64,000 nucleotides of DNA from Candidatus Pantoea floridensis (GTDB lineage Bacteria > Pseudomonadota > Gammaproteobacteria > Enterobacterales > Enterobacteriaceae), in the NCBI RefSeq assembly GCF_900215435.1, contig NZ_OCMY01000001.1, positions 1,364,001 to 1,428,000 of the forward strand, written 5' to 3'. A model generated the notes under the pieces. The model worked only from the letters and a program-made list of their open reading frames with translations, ran no database searches and was not told the origin of the DNA. The position numbers and the translations under genes were made by a program. Positions 1-11,897 of the stretch are shown one piece after another (position 1 is the first letter of the stretch; every line of letters starts with the position of its first letter).

Positions 1-497
1 GCATTGGCGCAACCGATGAACTGTCGTTCGAGGACTGGCAGGCTTGTTTGGCGGTTAACGCCGGTGGCGCTTTCAATATGTTCCAGCAAACCCTGCCGGT
101 GTTTCGCCAGCAGCGCACGGGCGCGATTGTCACCATCGCGTCCAATGCCGCACACGCTCCGCGCCTCGGCATGTCCGCTTATGGTGCATCCAAGGCGGCG
201 CTACGCAGCCTGTGCCTGACCGTTGGTTTAGAGATGGCGCCATTCGGCGTGCGCTGTAATATCGTCTCGCCGGGATCGACCGATACCGATATGCAACGCA
301 GCCTATGGCATACGCCTGAAGCAGAACAGGAGATGATCAATGGTTTCCCTGATCAGTATAAGCTGGGGATCCCGCTGCGTAAGATCGCCAAGCCGCAGGA
401 GATCGTGGCAAACGTGATGTTCCTCGCTTCGGATCTTGCCAGCCACGTGGTACTGCAGGATATTGTGGTCGACGGTGGCGCAACGCTGGGATCCTAA
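1..497 (+). CDS. entA: 2,3-dihydro-2,3-dihydroxybenzoate dehydrogenase, 3' part
   Basis: This is the C-terminal part of an SDR oxidoreductase whose start lies before the window; the reading frame is open from base 3. It shows the SDR motif YGASK (Tyr and Lys catalytic), the SPGSTDTDM stretch and the C-terminal ASDLASHVVLQDIVVDGG, which match EntA closely. EntA oxidises 2,3-dihydro-2,3-dihydroxybenzoate to 2,3-dihydroxybenzoate with NAD+ in enterobactin biosynthesis, in the cytosol. entH follows after 3 bases, the order seen at the end of the E. coli entCEBAH operon. The N-terminal Rossmann glycine motif is outside the window. Confidence 0.9.
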   Translation, partial: IGATDELSFEDWQACLAVNAGGAFNMFQQTLPVFRQQRTGAIVTIASNAAHAPRLGMSAYGASKAALRSLCLTVGLEMAPFGVRCNIVSPGSTDTDMQRSLWHTPEAEQEMINGFPDQYKLGIPLRKIAKPQEIVANVMFLASDLASHVVLQDIVVDGGATLGS

Positions 498-500
498 CAG

Positions 501-917
501 ATGGCAATGTGGAAACGATCGATTGATCTTGAGACGCTGAATAAGCTGGGTGAAAACTCGCTGGTGGCACATGTCGGTATTGTGTTTACCGTCATTGGTG
601 AAGATCATCTGGAAGCCACCATGCCGGTGGATGTCCGCACGCAGCAGCCGTTTGGCCTGCTGCACGGCGGCGCCTCGGTGGTGCTGGCGGAGTCGATGGG
701 ATCGATCGCCGGTTATCTCAGCATCGAAGAAGGTAAAAGCGTGGTGGGGATTGAGGTGAGTGCCAGCCACCATCGCGCGGTGAGCAGCGGTGAAGTGCGC
801 GGGATCTGCCGCCCGCTGCACCTTGGTGCGCGCAATCAGAGCTGGCAGATTGAGATCCGCAATGCTCGCGATCAGCTGTGCTGCACGTCGCGTTTAACGG
901 TAGCGGTGCTGGGTTAG
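501..917 (+). CDS. entH: enterobactin proofreading thioesterase EntH
   Basis: The 138-residue product is a hotdog-fold thioesterase. It contains the family signature around residues 50-65 (GLLHGGASVVLAESMGS), where the His-Gly-Gly and the following Glu are conserved in the EntH/YbdB and PaaI-type enzymes. EntH removes wrongly loaded aryl or acyl groups from the aryl carrier protein EntB during enterobactin synthesis. The gene starts 3 bases after entA and is clearly in the same transcription unit. Length is as expected for the family (about 137 residues in E. coli). No clear terminator follows before the repeat element at 936. Confidence 0.9.
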   Translation: MAMWKRSIDLETLNKLGENSLVAHVGIVFTVIGEDHLEATMPVDVRTQQPFGLLHGGASVVLAESMGSIAGYLSIEEGKSVVGIEVSASHHRAVSSGEVRGICRPLHLGARNQSWQIEIRNARDQLCCTSRLTVAVLG

Positions 918-935
918 GTCCTCTGCGGCCCGATG

Positions 936-1052
936 CCCTCACCCCGGCCCTCTCCCACTGGGAGAGGGAGACGCTGCGTCATGTAAGTAATGATTCAAAG
1001 TTTGCTCTATCGATTCCCTCGCCCGCTTGCGGGAGAGGGTTAGGGTGAGGGC
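936..1052. repeat. Large imperfect palindromic intergenic repeat
   Basis: A 117-base element between entH and obgE. Its left arm begins CCCTCACCCCGGCCCTCTCC and its right arm ends GGGTTAGGGTGAGGG, so the outer arms pair. Each half also contains its own hairpin (CCCTCTCCC/GGGAGAGGG on the left and a CCCGC/GCGGG-based one on the right). The layout is that of a REP doublet or a non-autonomous miniature repeat. It lies between convergent genes, so it could also act as a transcription barrier; that is inference. Confidence 0.7.
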
Positions 1053-1080
1053 AAAAAAAAAGCGGCCATCTGGCCGCTTT
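1053..1080 (-). terminator. Rho-independent terminator of obgE
   Basis: Perfect stem AAAGCGGCCA/TGGCCGCTTT with a two-base loop at 1059-1080. Read on the minus strand it is followed by a long U run (the A run at 1053-1060), 12 bases after the obgE stop codon. Confidence 0.85.
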
Positions 1081-1091
1081 CTCTTGTGCGA

Positions 1092-2279
<1,188 letters not shown>

Positions 2280-2443
2280 TCACGCTGTCGTTTACGGCAG
2301 CTTGCAGGCCGCAAACGGGTCCGCCAGGGTCTTCTGCGCTGACCGACGGCGGATAATACAAGATTGGCAAAGCCAAGAGTACATAAATTGTACAACAACT
2401 GTGCTAAAGCGTAACTGTTATCCAGCAAGCTTCAGCAGAATGT

Positions 2444-2468
2444 AAAAAGCCCCGCAAAGCTGCGGGGC
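2444..2468 (-). terminator. Hairpin terminator after rpmA
   Basis: Stem GCCCCGCA/TGCGGGGC with loop AAGC at 2449-2468, followed on the minus strand by five U (A run at 2444-2448). It lies 47 bases after the rpmA stop and so separates rplU-rpmA from obgE, either as a full terminator or an attenuator. Confidence 0.8.
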
Positions 2469-2514
2469 CTTTCATTCGTGTATTCAGACGGTAGACGTCT
2501 GCAGCACGACAACC

Positions 2515-2775
<261 letters not shown>

Positions 2776-2787
2776 TCAGATCTCCTC

Positions 2788-3099
2788 TTACGCGCCGATC
2801 ACAGTGATTTTCACATCTGTGAACCACTGACGGTGACCAGCCTGCTTACGGTAGTGTTTACGACGACGAAACTTAACGATTTTAATTTTCTCGCCACGAC
2901 CGTGAGCAACAACTTCTGCCTTGATCACACCGCCTGAAACCAGTGGCGCGCCGATTTTCACGTCTTCGCCATTTGCGATCATCAGAACCTGGTCAAACTC
3001 AATGGTTTCACCGGTTGCGATGTCCAGCTTTTCCAGGCGAACGGTCTGACCTTCGCTTACTCGGTGTTGTTTACCACCACTTTGGAAAACCGCGTACAT
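2788..3099 (-). CDS. rplU: 50S ribosomal protein bL21
   Basis: A 103-residue protein starting [14 protein letters not shown], the standard bL21 N-terminus, and containing the basic [16 protein letters not shown] segment that binds 23S rRNA. The open frame extends upstream to 3276, but the ATG at 3099 gives the exact family length and is the right start. First gene of the rplU-rpmA operon, transcribed from the promoter at 3171-3199, divergently from ispB. Confidence 0.98.
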   Translation of the reverse strand: MYAVFQSGGKQHRVSEGQTVRLEKLDIATGETIEFDQVLMIANGEDVKIGAPLVSGGVIKAEVVAHGRGEKIKIVKFRRRKHYRKQAGHRQWFTDVKITVIGA

Positions 3100-3170
3100 A
3101 TAAAACTCCGCTTCTGCGCGTGCCTTTCTATTCATCAGGCGGCGCGATAAATATTCACAATAGGGCGCGA

Positions 3171-3199
3171 ATTCTACGCAATACTCCAGCAGAAGACAA
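3171..3199 (-). promoter_or_regulatory. Sigma-70 promoter of rplU-rpmA
   Basis: On the minus strand: -35 TTGTCT (3194-3199), 17-base spacer, -10 TAGAAT (3171-3176). This puts the start of transcription near 3164, about 65 bases upstream of rplU. Confidence 0.6.
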
Positions 3200-3249
3200 G
3201 AGCACTTTGCACTCTCTTGCAGAAAAAAAGCGCAAGGCGAATGCAAACG

Positions 3250-3277
3250 TTTCGCAACCCGATTTTTCAAGTACAAT
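3250..3277 (+). promoter_or_regulatory. Possible sigma-70 promoter of ispB
   Basis: -10 TACAAT at 3272-3277 with a weak -35 TTTCGC at 3250-3255 (16-base spacer), about 75 bases upstream of the ispB ATG. Only the -10 is convincing. Confidence 0.4.
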
Positions 3278-3351
3278 CAGTAACAGATTACCTGAACTCA
3301 CGCTGTGTAAAGCGCTTACCATGCAAAAAACGAGTAAAGCTGAAAAGACGA

Positions 3352-4323
3352 ATGAACTTAGAACAGATTAATGAATTAACCGCGCAGGACATGGCGGCCG
3401 TCAACCAGACCATCCTCGAGCAGCTGAATTCAGAAGTCTCACTGATTAACCAGTTAGGCTATTACATCATCAGCGGCGGGGGAAAACGCATCCGTCCGAT
3501 GATCGCCGTGCTTTCAGCACGCGCGCTGAATTATCAAGGATCGTTGCACATCACCAATGCGGCGCTGATCGAATTTATCCATACGGCGACGCTGCTGCAC
3601 GATGATGTGGTGGATGAATCCGATATGCGCCGTGGCAAAGCCACCGCCAACGCTGCGTTTGGTAATGCGGCCAGCGTGTTAGTGGGTGATTTTATCTATA
3701 CGCGTTCATTCCAGATGATGACCAGCATGGGATCGTTAAAGATCCTCGCGCTGATGTCAGAAGCGGTGAATGTGATCGCCGAAGGTGAAGTGCTGCAGCT
3801 CATGAACTGCAACGACCCGGATATCACAGAAGAGAGCTACATGCGGGTGATTTACAGTAAAACCGCACGTCTGTTTGAAGCGGCTTCGCAGGCCTCTGCC
3901 ATTTTGGCCGACGCCACGCCGGCGCAGGAAAAAGCGTTGCAGGATTATGGCCGCTATCTGGGAACCGCTTTCCAGTTAATTGATGATTTATTGGATTACA
4001 GCGCAGATGGCGAAACGCTGGGTAAAAATACCGGTGACGATCTCAGCGAAGGTAAGCCAACGCTGCCACTGCTGCACGCGATGCACAACGGCACGCCTGA
4101 GCAGGCTCAGATGATTCGTAAAGCCATTGAAGAGGGCAACGGTCGTCACCTGCTGGAGCCTGTACTGGCGGCAATGCAACAAACCGGTTCGCTGGAATGG
4201 ACGCGTAAACGTGCCGAGGACGAGGCGGATAAAGCTATCGCCGCGCTACAGGTGTTACCAGAAAGCCCGTGGCGCAGTGCGCTTGAAGCGTTGGCGCACA
4301 TGTCAGTGCAGCGCGACTTCTGA
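3352..4323 (+). CDS. ispB: Octaprenyl diphosphate synthase
   Basis: The 323-residue protein is a trans-polyprenyl diphosphate synthase. Both aspartate-rich motifs are present: DDVVDESD (first, with preceding LLHD) and DDLLD (second, after FQLI). It elongates farnesyl diphosphate to the side chain precursor of ubiquinone and menaquinone in the cytosol. An in-frame extension to 3217 exists, but the ATG at 3352 (MNLEQINELTAQDM) gives the family start and length (323 in E. coli). It is divergent from rplU-rpmA, as in E. coli. Confidence 0.96.
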   Translation: MNLEQINELTAQDMAAVNQTILEQLNSEVSLINQLGYYIISGGGKRIRPMIAVLSARALNYQGSLHITNAALIEFIHTATLLHDDVVDESDMRRGKATANAAFGNAASVLVGDFIYTRSFQMMTSMGSLKILALMSEAVNVIAEGEVLQLMNCNDPDITEESYMRVIYSKTARLFEAASQASAILADATPAQEKALQDYGRYLGTAFQLIDDLLDYSADGETLGKNTGDDLSEGKPTLPLLHAMHNGTPEQAQMIRKAIEEGNGRHLLEPVLAAMQQTGSLEWTRKRAEDEADKAIAALQVLPESPWRSALEALAHMSVQRDF

Positions 4324-4553
4324 TTTTCAACAGGGCCAGCTCAGGCCCTGCTTCTTTTCTCCCTCCTCTGTTACATCCTTTGCATTGCTTTTGCGTAAAG
4401 CAACGCAGTTTCTGCGCGTCGGACAAACAATTACTGGAAATTTATAGGAAACATTTGCTATAAAACGCTGGTTTTTCCAGATAACTCTGCGATGAGGGGA
4501 ATCATTGGACAGCAGAGAGATGAAGTCACAACACGGACAAGGAGAGAAAAGTT

Positions 4554-4835
4554 ATGTATGCAAGGAAAGAGGATTGGCATCCGGCAGACATCATCGCTGC
4601 ACTGCGTAAGAAAGGCACGTCACTGGCGGCATTATCACGTGAATCAGGTTTAAGCTCATCAACCCTGGCGAATGCACTGTCGCGTCCCTGGCCCAAAGGG
4701 GAGTGGCTAATTGCCAACGCGATCAAAGTTCATCCCTCAGAGATCTGGCCGAGCCGCTATTTTGATCCTGTCACCTGCCGGCTGCTTGATCGCAAGAAAC
4801 GCATCCGATCGCCAAAGGATCGTAAAAAGATCTGA
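4554..4835 (+). CDS. sfsB: Ner-like DNA-binding protein SfsB (Nlp)
   Basis: A 93-residue basic protein resembling the Mu Ner repressor: residues about 15-45 form a helix-turn-helix (GTSLAALSRESGLSSSTLANAL), followed by the conserved RPWPKGEWLIANAI and HPSEIWPSRY. SfsB/Nlp is linked to sugar-fermentation (maltose) gene expression in E. coli; its direct targets are poorly known. The start has a good ribosome site (GGAGAG, 8 bases upstream). It sits between ispB and murA as in E. coli and ends at a bidirectional terminator. Confidence 0.88.
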   Translation: MYARKEDWHPADIIAALRKKGTSLAALSRESGLSSSTLANALSRPWPKGEWLIANAIKVHPSEIWPSRYFDPVTCRLLDRKKRIRSPKDRKKI

Positions 4836-4850
4836 CCGTGGCGCAGATGA

Positions 4851-4885
4851 AAAAAAACCAGTCGCGCGATCGTGACTGGTTTTTT
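4851..4885. terminator. Bidirectional terminator between sfsB and murA
   Basis: Stem ACCAGTC/GACTGGT with a 10-base loop at 4857-4880, flanked by a run of A on the left and T on the right, so it can end transcription of both convergent genes. Confidence 0.85.
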
Positions 4886-4903
4886 AAACGCCATGAGCAA
4901 AAA

Positions 4904-6178
<1,275 letters not shown>

Positions 6179-6209
6179 TTATCTATCAATAAAACAACCG
6201 GCGGGATGC

Positions 6210-6467
6210 TTAAAAACCGTTGAGTTTACGGTCGCGCGCCCACTCGGCGGGGGTATAAGTTTTGATGGAAACCGCATGAATGCGGTTATCCGCAATATAT
6301 TCCATCAGCGGCGCGTACACAGCCTGCTGCTTCTTCACGCGACTCAGTTCGCCGAACATTTCGCCCACCGCGATGACCTGAAAGTGACTGCCATCGTTGC
6401 TAAGTACGTGTACTTCTTCTAATGCCAGCGCCTGCATCAGCACGGCCTGAACTTCACTATTTTCCAT
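6210..6467 (-). CDS. ibaG: BolA-family protein IbaG
   Basis: An 85-residue BolA-like protein with the conserved core [21 protein letters not shown] and the invariant C-terminal stretch [14 protein letters not shown]. The conserved His of the family (in DNRIHAV) can ligand an Fe-S cluster with a monothiol glutaredoxin. IbaG is associated with acid stress in E. coli. It lies downstream of the mla operon terminator and just upstream of murA, the usual arrangement. Confidence 0.93.
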   Translation of the reverse strand: MENSEVQAVLMQALALEEVHVLSNDGSHFQVIAVGEMFGELSRVKKQQAVYAPLMEYIADNRIHAVSIKTYTPAEWARDRKLNGF

Positions 6468-6536
6468 CGCTCGTTACTTCACTTAATAATAATAAGGCAG
6501 ACATCTTAGAGGAAAGCGCCTGACTCTTAAATACGC

Positions 6537-6562
6537 AAAAGCCCCTGAAAAAATCAGGGGCT
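6537..6562 (-). terminator. Terminator of the mla operon
   Basis: Stem GCCCCTGA/TCAGGGGC with loop of six A at 6541-6562, followed on the minus strand by four U, 19 bases after the mlaB stop. Confidence 0.8.
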
Positions 6563-6581
6563 TAGCATCGACATCCGGCAA

Positions 6582-6887
6582 TCAGGCGATTTTTTCCGCA
6601 GAAACAATAATCTGCTGCAGGTTATACAGCGTAATTAATGAATGGAGTTTATCGGAGATCCCGGTAAAAAGCGGTACGTTGCCCTGTGCCCGCACAATTT
6701 CACGCAGATGCACCAGCAGCGCCAAGCCAGCTGAGTCAACCCTTTCCAGCCCAGCAACATCAATGGTGGTGATATCCGCGACCGCAGTGTCACGCTCCTG
6801 CCACAACGTCAGCAACGTATCACGATCTAATTTGCCGCTTAAGGCCAAGGTGCTGGCAGTGCGCTGCCAGCGTAACGGTTCACTCAT
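6582..6887 (-). CDS. mlaB: Mla transport STAS-domain subunit MlaB
   Basis: The 101-residue protein is a STAS domain with the characteristic DVAGLERVDSAGLALLVHL segment. MlaB binds the MlaF ATPase on the cytosolic face of the MlaFEDB complex and is needed for its assembly and activity. Its ATG overlaps the mlaC stop by one base (TAATG), implying translational coupling. Last gene of the mlaFEDCB operon. Confidence 0.93.
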   Translation of the reverse strand: MSEPLRWQRTASTLALSGKLDRDTLLTLWQERDTAVADITTIDVAGLERVDSAGLALLVHLREIVRAQGNVPLFTGISDKLHSLITLYNLQQIIVSAEKIA

Positions 6888-7522
6888 TATTGCTTTTTAT
6901 CCAGGGTGATAGGCTGTGCTGCATAGGTTTTCAGCTGAGCAGTCAGGCCATCAATGCCTTTGGTACGCAGCAGATCGCCCCACTCATTCTGTTTAGTGGT
7001 AATCATGCTGATACCTTCAGCGATCATGTCATATGCCTGCCAGTTACCGGTTTGGCTATTCTTGCGCCATTGGAAATCAAGGCGCACCGGCGGACGGCCG
7101 TTCGGATCGATAATCGTGACGCGTATCGCGACGATATTCGCATCGCCAATCGGCTGCTCTGGTTGGATTTGGTAAGTTTGACCGTTATACAGCGCCAGCG
7201 CCTGACCATAAGCCTGCGCCAGATAATCACCAAAAGCAGCGAAGTAAGCTTCGCGCTGTGCAGGTGTCGCGTCACGGTAGTAGCGTCCCAGTACTAACGC
7301 ACCGGCATATTTCACCTGAACGTATGGCATCAGTTCCTGGCGAACCACTTCACGCAGATAATTCGGATCTTGCTTAATCTTTGGCTGTTCGTTCTTCAGG
7401 CGCGTAAAGGTCTTAGCTGCCGCTTCGTTCATCAACTTATAGGGATTGCTTTGGTCCGCTGCAGTAGCAGCCAGCGGTACGATTGCCAACATGGCAATCA
7501 TCAGTAAACGTTTAAACATCAT
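6887..7522 (-). CDS. mlaC: Periplasmic phospholipid-binding protein MlaC
   Basis: A 211-residue protein with a cleavable signal peptide ([24 protein letters not shown], cleavage after AAT-A-A region) and the MlaC/Ttg2D fold ([34 protein letters not shown]). It shuttles phospholipids in the periplasm between outer-membrane MlaA-porin and inner-membrane MlaFEDB, maintaining lipid asymmetry. It starts 14 bases after mlaD and overlaps mlaB by one base. Confidence 0.95.
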   Translation of the reverse strand: MMFKRLLMIAMLAIVPLAATAADQSNPYKLMNEAAAKTFTRLKNEQPKIKQDPNYLREVVRQELMPYVQVKYAGALVLGRYYRDATPAQREAYFAAFGDYLAQAYGQALALYNGQTYQIQPEQPIGDANIVAIRVTIIDPNGRPPVRLDFQWRKNSQTGNWQAYDMIAEGISMITTKQNEWGDLLRTKGIDGLTAQLKTYAAQPITLDKKQ

Positions 7523-7536
7523 GTTTTACCTCTTGG

Positions 7537-8073
7537 TTATTCCGTTGTTGCCGGCGCTGCCGGTGCGCTCTCGGCACCCTGGGATTTATCGTCAGGTTTG
7601 TTATCGCCACTCTTATAGAGGAATTGCCCGATAAGATCTTCCAGTACCAGTGCCGACTTGGTATCGCGGATGGTGCCGCCATCTTTCAGCATTGACGAGC
7701 CCAGTTCAGGATCGTCAAAGCCTAAATTGAGTGCCAGGAACTGCTCGCCGAGCAGGCCTTGGGTGCGAATCGCTAATGAGCTGGTATCCGGAATTTTATT
7801 CGCATATTTGTCGCTGATATCCATGGTGATGCGCGGCGAAAGCGTTTTCTCATCCAGCGAGATGTCGGCGACACGGCCTATTAGCACGCCGCCAATTTTC
7901 ACCGGTGAACTGACTTTTAGTCCGCCGATATTATCGAAGGTGGCGTACATCTTCCACGTGGGCTCCGAGCCGATTGTTTTGAGATCGGCAACGCGCAGGC
8001 CAAGAAATAATAGCGCTAGCAGCGCAGCCAGCATGAAGACGCCTACCCAGATTTCGTTTTTCTTGCTTTGCAT
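7537..8073 (-). CDS. mlaD: Inner-membrane MCE protein MlaD
   Basis: A 178-residue protein with one N-terminal membrane helix (IWVGVFMLAALLALLFLGL) and a single MCE domain (TFDNIGGLKVSSPVKIGGVLIGRVADI). MlaD forms a hexameric ring on the periplasmic side of MlaE through which lipids pass. An in-frame ATG lies five codons upstream (8088), but MQSKKNEIWVG at 8073 matches the E. coli start. It lies 4 bases after mlaE. The C-terminal tail is Ala/Pro/Asp-rich and probably disordered. Confidence 0.94.
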   Translation of the reverse strand: MQSKKNEIWVGVFMLAALLALLFLGLRVADLKTIGSEPTWKMYATFDNIGGLKVSSPVKIGGVLIGRVADISLDEKTLSPRITMDISDKYANKIPDTSSLAIRTQGLLGEQFLALNLGFDDPELGSSMLKDGGTIRDTKSALVLEDLIGQFLYKSGDNKPDDKSQGAESAPAAPATTE

Positions 8074-8077
8074 TGCA

Positions 8078-8860
8078 TCAATTCCCAAACATCAGTGCTG
8101 TCAGCACAAAATCCAAACCGAGTACCGCCAGTGAAGCATGCACCACGGTACGCGTCGTCGCCCGACTAATCCCTTCCGAAGTCGGAATGGCATCATAGCC
8201 ATTAAATAACGCAATCCAGGTTACCGTAACGGCAAAGACCGCGCTTTTAATCATGCAGTTGACGACATCCGTACGAAAATCAACCGCATTCTGCATCGCT
8301 GACCAGAAGAAACCAGGGTCGATACCTTTCCAGCTCACGCCAACCAACGCACCACCAGCAATCCCCACCGCAGTGAAGATCAGCGCCAGCAGCGGCATAC
8401 TGATAAAACCGGCCCAGAAACGGGGGGAAACCACGCGACGCAGCGGATCGACGGCCATCATCTCCATACTGGAGAGCTGTTCCGTCGCTTTCATCAATCC
8501 GATTTCTGCTGTCAATGCCGAGCCTGCACGTCCGGCAAACAGCAACGCCGTCACCACCGGCCCCAGCTCGCGCAGTAGCGAAAGCGCCACCAGCATACCG
8601 AGGCTGGTTTCTGCATTGTACGTGGTGAGCACCAGATAACCCTGCAGGCCCAACACCATGCCAATAAACAGGCCTGATACGACGATGATCAGCAAAGATA
8701 ACACGCCCACGCTGTACAGCTGCTTAACCAGCAGCGGCGCGTGTCGACGAAACGCGGGTTTACCCACCAGCGCATGAAATAACATTAAGCCTGCACGGCC
8801 AAAAGCGGCACAGGTATTAATTCCCTGACGTCCAAATGACGCCAGCGCCTGTAACAACAT
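8078..8860 (-). CDS. mlaE: Phospholipid ABC transporter permease MlaE
   Basis: The 260-residue permease (same length as in E. coli) has five to six membrane helices and the MlaE-family signature [25 protein letters not shown] (seen here as [19 protein letters not shown]). It forms the dimeric transmembrane core of MlaFEDB in the inner membrane. Spacing to mlaF is 4 bases. No unusual features. Confidence 0.95.
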   Translation of the reverse strand: MLLQALASFGRQGINTCAAFGRAGLMLFHALVGKPAFRRHAPLLVKQLYSVGVLSLLIIVVSGLFIGMVLGLQGYLVLTTYNAETSLGMLVALSLLRELGPVVTALLFAGRAGSALTAEIGLMKATEQLSSMEMMAVDPLRRVVSPRFWAGFISMPLLALIFTAVGIAGGALVGVSWKGIDPGFFWSAMQNAVDFRTDVVNCMIKSAVFAVTVTWIALFNGYDAIPTSEGISRATTRTVVHASLAVLGLDFVLTALMFGN

Positions 8861-8864
8861 CAGT

Positions 8865-9680
8865 TTATGTTCTCCCTGAGCGAGTCAAGTCGCTGAGGTA
8901 ATCTCCAGCGGCAAAGCGGAAAGGCACTGGGCCATCCGCATGACCCTCAATAAACTGGCGCACACGCGGATCGGGATTTTCCCGCAGCTCCGGCGCACTA
9001 CCCTGAGCAATAATTTTTTGTCCGGCAACAATATAGGCATGATCGGCAATGCTCAAGACCTCTGGCACGTCGTGTGAAACCACAATGCAGGTTAGACCCA
9101 ACGCATGATTAAGCTCATCAATCAATTTCACTAACACACCCATGGTAATGGGGTCCTGCCCGACGAAGGGCTCATCAAACATGATTAGCTCCGGCTCCAG
9201 CGCGATGGCGCGAGCCAGGGCGGCGCGGCGCGCCATACCACCAGACAACTCGGCTGGCATCAGTTTAGCTGCCCCACGTAAGCCAACGGCTTCCAGCTTC
9301 ATTAAAACCGTACTGTGCAGTAATTCAGGAGGTAATCGCGTATGTTCACGCAGGGGCCATGCGACGTTTTCATAAACGTTAAGATCGGTAAAAAGCGCCC
9401 CCGATTGAAACAGCATGCTCATTTTTTTACGCGCTTCGTATAATTTCGTGCGCGAGAGCGTCGGGATGTTCTGATCGCGGAACCAAATCTCCCCTTTATC
9501 AGGCTGTAACTGCCCACCAATCAAACGCAACAGTGTGGTTTTACCAATACCGGACGGCCCCATGATTGCGGTAACTTTTCCGGCGGGCACCGTTAACGAG
9601 ATATCGTCGAAGATCGTACGATCTCCGCGCGTGAAACTGACGCCACGAACCTCAACCAGATTCGTTTGCTGCTGGATCAT
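8865..9680 (-). CDS. mlaF: Phospholipid ABC transporter ATPase MlaF
   Basis: A 271-residue ABC ATPase with Walker [11 protein letters not shown]-loop MLFQSGALF, signature [17 protein letters not shown], Walker B LIMFDEPF and switch His SHD. It powers MlaFEDB. The frame is open to 9713, but the ATG at 9680 has a GAGGT ribosome site 6 bases upstream and fits the E. coli start. First gene of the mla operon, divergent from yrbG across a 226-base region. Confidence 0.95.
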   Translation of the reverse strand: MIQQQTNLVEVRGVSFTRGDRTIFDDISLTVPAGKVTAIMGPSGIGKTTLLRLIGGQLQPDKGEIWFRDQNIPTLSRTKLYEARKKMSMLFQSGALFTDLNVYENVAWPLREHTRLPPELLHSTVLMKLEAVGLRGAAKLMPAELSGGMARRAALARAIALEPELIMFDEPFVGQDPITMGVLVKLIDELNHALGLTCIVVSHDVPEVLSIADHAYIVAGQKIIAQGSAPELRENPDPRVRQFIEGHADGPVPFRFAAGDYLSDLTRSGRT

Positions 9681-9906
9681 CTTTACCTCTTTATGCGGAT
9701 CGGGCGTTATCAAAGCTGTCGATGGTAGCCTGGTAGCCTCTAATGCACGATAGTTTTACAGAAACTTACCCACTTGGTGTGGCGAAAACGGCCTTAAAAT
9801 TTACTTTTGCCTCTCAGACAGTCAAAATCAGCGCCTGCTTACGCGTGCAGCATGCTTTTACCTGTCGGACAAGGTTTGCCGGCCCCCCATCCATCAAGGA
9901 TTTTTA

Positions 9907-10890
9907 ATGTTCGTAGCCTCTGCCTTGCTGTTTATCGGATTGATTTTACTGGTTTACGGTGCCGACCGTCTGGTGTTTAGCGCCGCGATCCTGTGTCGAT
10001 CCTTTGGCATCCCACCGCTAATCATTGGCATGACGGTGGTGAGCATTGGTACATCCTTACCGGAATTAATTGTCTCGTTCTCAGCAGCACAGCATGGACA
10101 GATGGATTTAGCCGTGGGAACCGCTCTCGGTTCTAACATTACGAATATTCTATTAATTCTTGGCGGCGCAGCGCTACTCCACCCCCTGACAGTACACTCC
10201 AATCTCATTCGGCGCGAACTGCCATTACTGCTGCTTGTCTCACTGCTCAGCGGCATCATGCTGTTTGATAATTATTTGAGCAGGCTTGATGGTGTGGCGT
10301 TGCTGCTCATCGCGCTGGGTTATCTGCTGGTGGTGATCCGCATTGCCCGCCGTGCCGAACGTGACAATAATGACACCCTAACCCGCGAACAGCTGGCCGA
10401 GCTGCCGCGCGATGAAGCGGGTAATACCGTGGCTTTTCTGTGGCTGGCCGTCGCGCTGATTATTTTACCGATGTCGACGCGTATGGTGATCGACAACGCG
10501 ACGGTTTTTGCCGACTACTTCGGTGTGAGCGAACTGGTGATGGGTTTGACGCTGATTGCCGTCGGCACCAGCTTGCCTGAACTGGCAACGGTGGTAGCAG
10601 GCGCACTAAAAGGTGAAGATGATATTGCCATTGGTAATCTTATCGGAGCCAATATTTTTAACCTGGCGATTGTGCTCGGCCTGCCCGCACTGATTCATCC
10701 CGGCAGTATAGATACACACGCCTTTGCGCGTGATTATTGGGTAATGCTGGCCGTTAGCGTGCTGTTCGCCCTGCTCTGTCTGCTGCGTAAGCGGCGGATT
10801 GGCCGTATTGCAGGCACTCTATTATTAGGTGGATTTATCGCGTGGGTTCTGTGGCTATGGCTCAGCCCCATGGTTATCACAAGCTATTAA
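9907..10890 (+). CDS. yrbG: Sodium/calcium exchanger-family membrane protein YrbG
   Basis: The 327-residue integral membrane protein has two inverted alpha-repeats of the Na+/Ca2+ exchanger (CaCA) family: GMTVVSIGTSLPELIVSF (about residues 41-58) and GLTLIAVGTSLPELATVV (about 218-235), each with the ion-binding acidic residue, followed by GSN and GAN motifs. Ten or eleven helices are predicted. The physiological substrate is not settled. It heads the yrbG-kdsD-kdsC-lptCAB operon, 13 bases before kdsD, as in E. coli. Confidence 0.94.
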   Translation: MFVASALLFIGLILLVYGADRLVFSAAILCRSFGIPPLIIGMTVVSIGTSLPELIVSFSAAQHGQMDLAVGTALGSNITNILLILGGAALLHPLTVHSNLIRRELPLLLLVSLLSGIMLFDNYLSRLDGVALLLIALGYLLVVIRIARRAERDNNDTLTREQLAELPRDEAGNTVAFLWLAVALIILPMSTRMVIDNATVFADYFGVSELVMGLTLIAVGTSLPELATVVAGALKGEDDIAIGNLIGANIFNLAIVLGLPALIHPGSIDTHAFARDYWVMLAVSVLFALLCLLRKRRIGRIAGTLLLGGFIAWVLWLWLSPMVITSY

Positions 10891-10903
10891 GGACGGACTG
10901 ACC

Positions 10904-11884
10904 ATGTCACAACAGCAACCGGATTTCGATTTTCAGCAGGCAGGTAAAGCGGTGCTGCGCATCGAACGTGAAGGGCTGGAGCAGCTTGATCAATACATCA
11001 ATGACGATTTCAGTCGCGCCTGCGCAATGATATTTGCCTGTCGCGGCAAAGTGGTCGTGATGGGCATGGGCAAATCGGGACACATTGGTAAAAAAATGGC
11101 CGCGACCTTTGCCAGTACCGGTACGCCATCATTCTTTGTGCACCCCGGAGAAGCCAGCCACGGCGATCTCGGTATGGTAAGCACCAATGACGTGGTCATC
11201 GCCATTTCCAATAGCGGCGAGTCAGGTGAAATCCTTGCGCTGATTCCGGTGCTAAAGCGCCAAAAAGTCCAGCTGATTTGTATCACGGGCCGCCCGGAAA
11301 GCGCGATGAGCCGCGCAGCTGATGTGCACCTGTGTGTGAACGTGCCGCAGGAAGCCTGTCCGCTGGGCTTGGCACCGACCACCAGCACCACCGCCACCTT
11401 AGTCATGGGCGATGCGCTTGCCGTCGCTCTGCTGGAAGCGCGTGGATTTACGCAGGAAGATTTTGCGCTGTCGCATCCCGGTGGCGCGTTGGGGCGTAAA
11501 CTGCTGTTGCACGTCAGCGATATCATGCACAGCGGCGATGAAATCCCGCACGTCAGTCGTGACGCGTCAATGCGTGATGCATTACTGGAAATTACGCGTA
11601 AGAATCTCGGCTTGACGGTCATCGTCGATGATCTGATGAAAATTGAAGGCATCTTCACCGATGGGGACTTACGTCGCGTGTTTGATATGGGCATCAATTT
11701 CCAGACGGCCCGCATCCAGGATGTGATGACCAGCGGCGGCATTCGCGTGCGTCCAAATATGCTGGCGGTTGACGCACTTAATCTGATGCAAAACAAAAAC
11801 ATTACCGCCCTGCTGGTCGCCGATGACGATCGCCTGCTCGGTGTGGTACATATGCATGACATGCTACGCGCTGGCGTAGTCTGA
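10904..11884 (+). CDS. kdsD: D-arabinose 5-phosphate isomerase KdsD
   Basis: A 326-residue protein with an N-terminal SIS sugar-isomerase domain (GKVVVMGMGKSGHIGKKMAATF, SNSGESGEI) and two C-terminal CBS domains (HVSDIMHSGDEIPHV and IQDVMTSGGIRVRP). It converts ribulose 5-phosphate to arabinose 5-phosphate, the first step of Kdo synthesis for LPS. The frame extends upstream into yrbG, but the ATG at 10904 (MSQQQPDFDFQQAG) is the family start. kdsC follows after 13 bases. Confidence 0.96.
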   Translation: MSQQQPDFDFQQAGKAVLRIEREGLEQLDQYINDDFSRACAMIFACRGKVVVMGMGKSGHIGKKMAATFASTGTPSFFVHPGEASHGDLGMVSTNDVVIAISNSGESGEILALIPVLKRQKVQLICITGRPESAMSRAADVHLCVNVPQEACPLGLAPTTSTTATLVMGDALAVALLEARGFTQEDFALSHPGGALGRKLLLHVSDIMHSGDEIPHVSRDASMRDALLEITRKNLGLTVIVDDLMKIEGIFTDGDLRRVFDMGINFQTARIQDVMTSGGIRVRPNMLAVDALNLMQNKNITALLVADDDRLLGVVHMHDMLRAGVV

Positions 11885-11897
11885 ACAGGAAATACTC

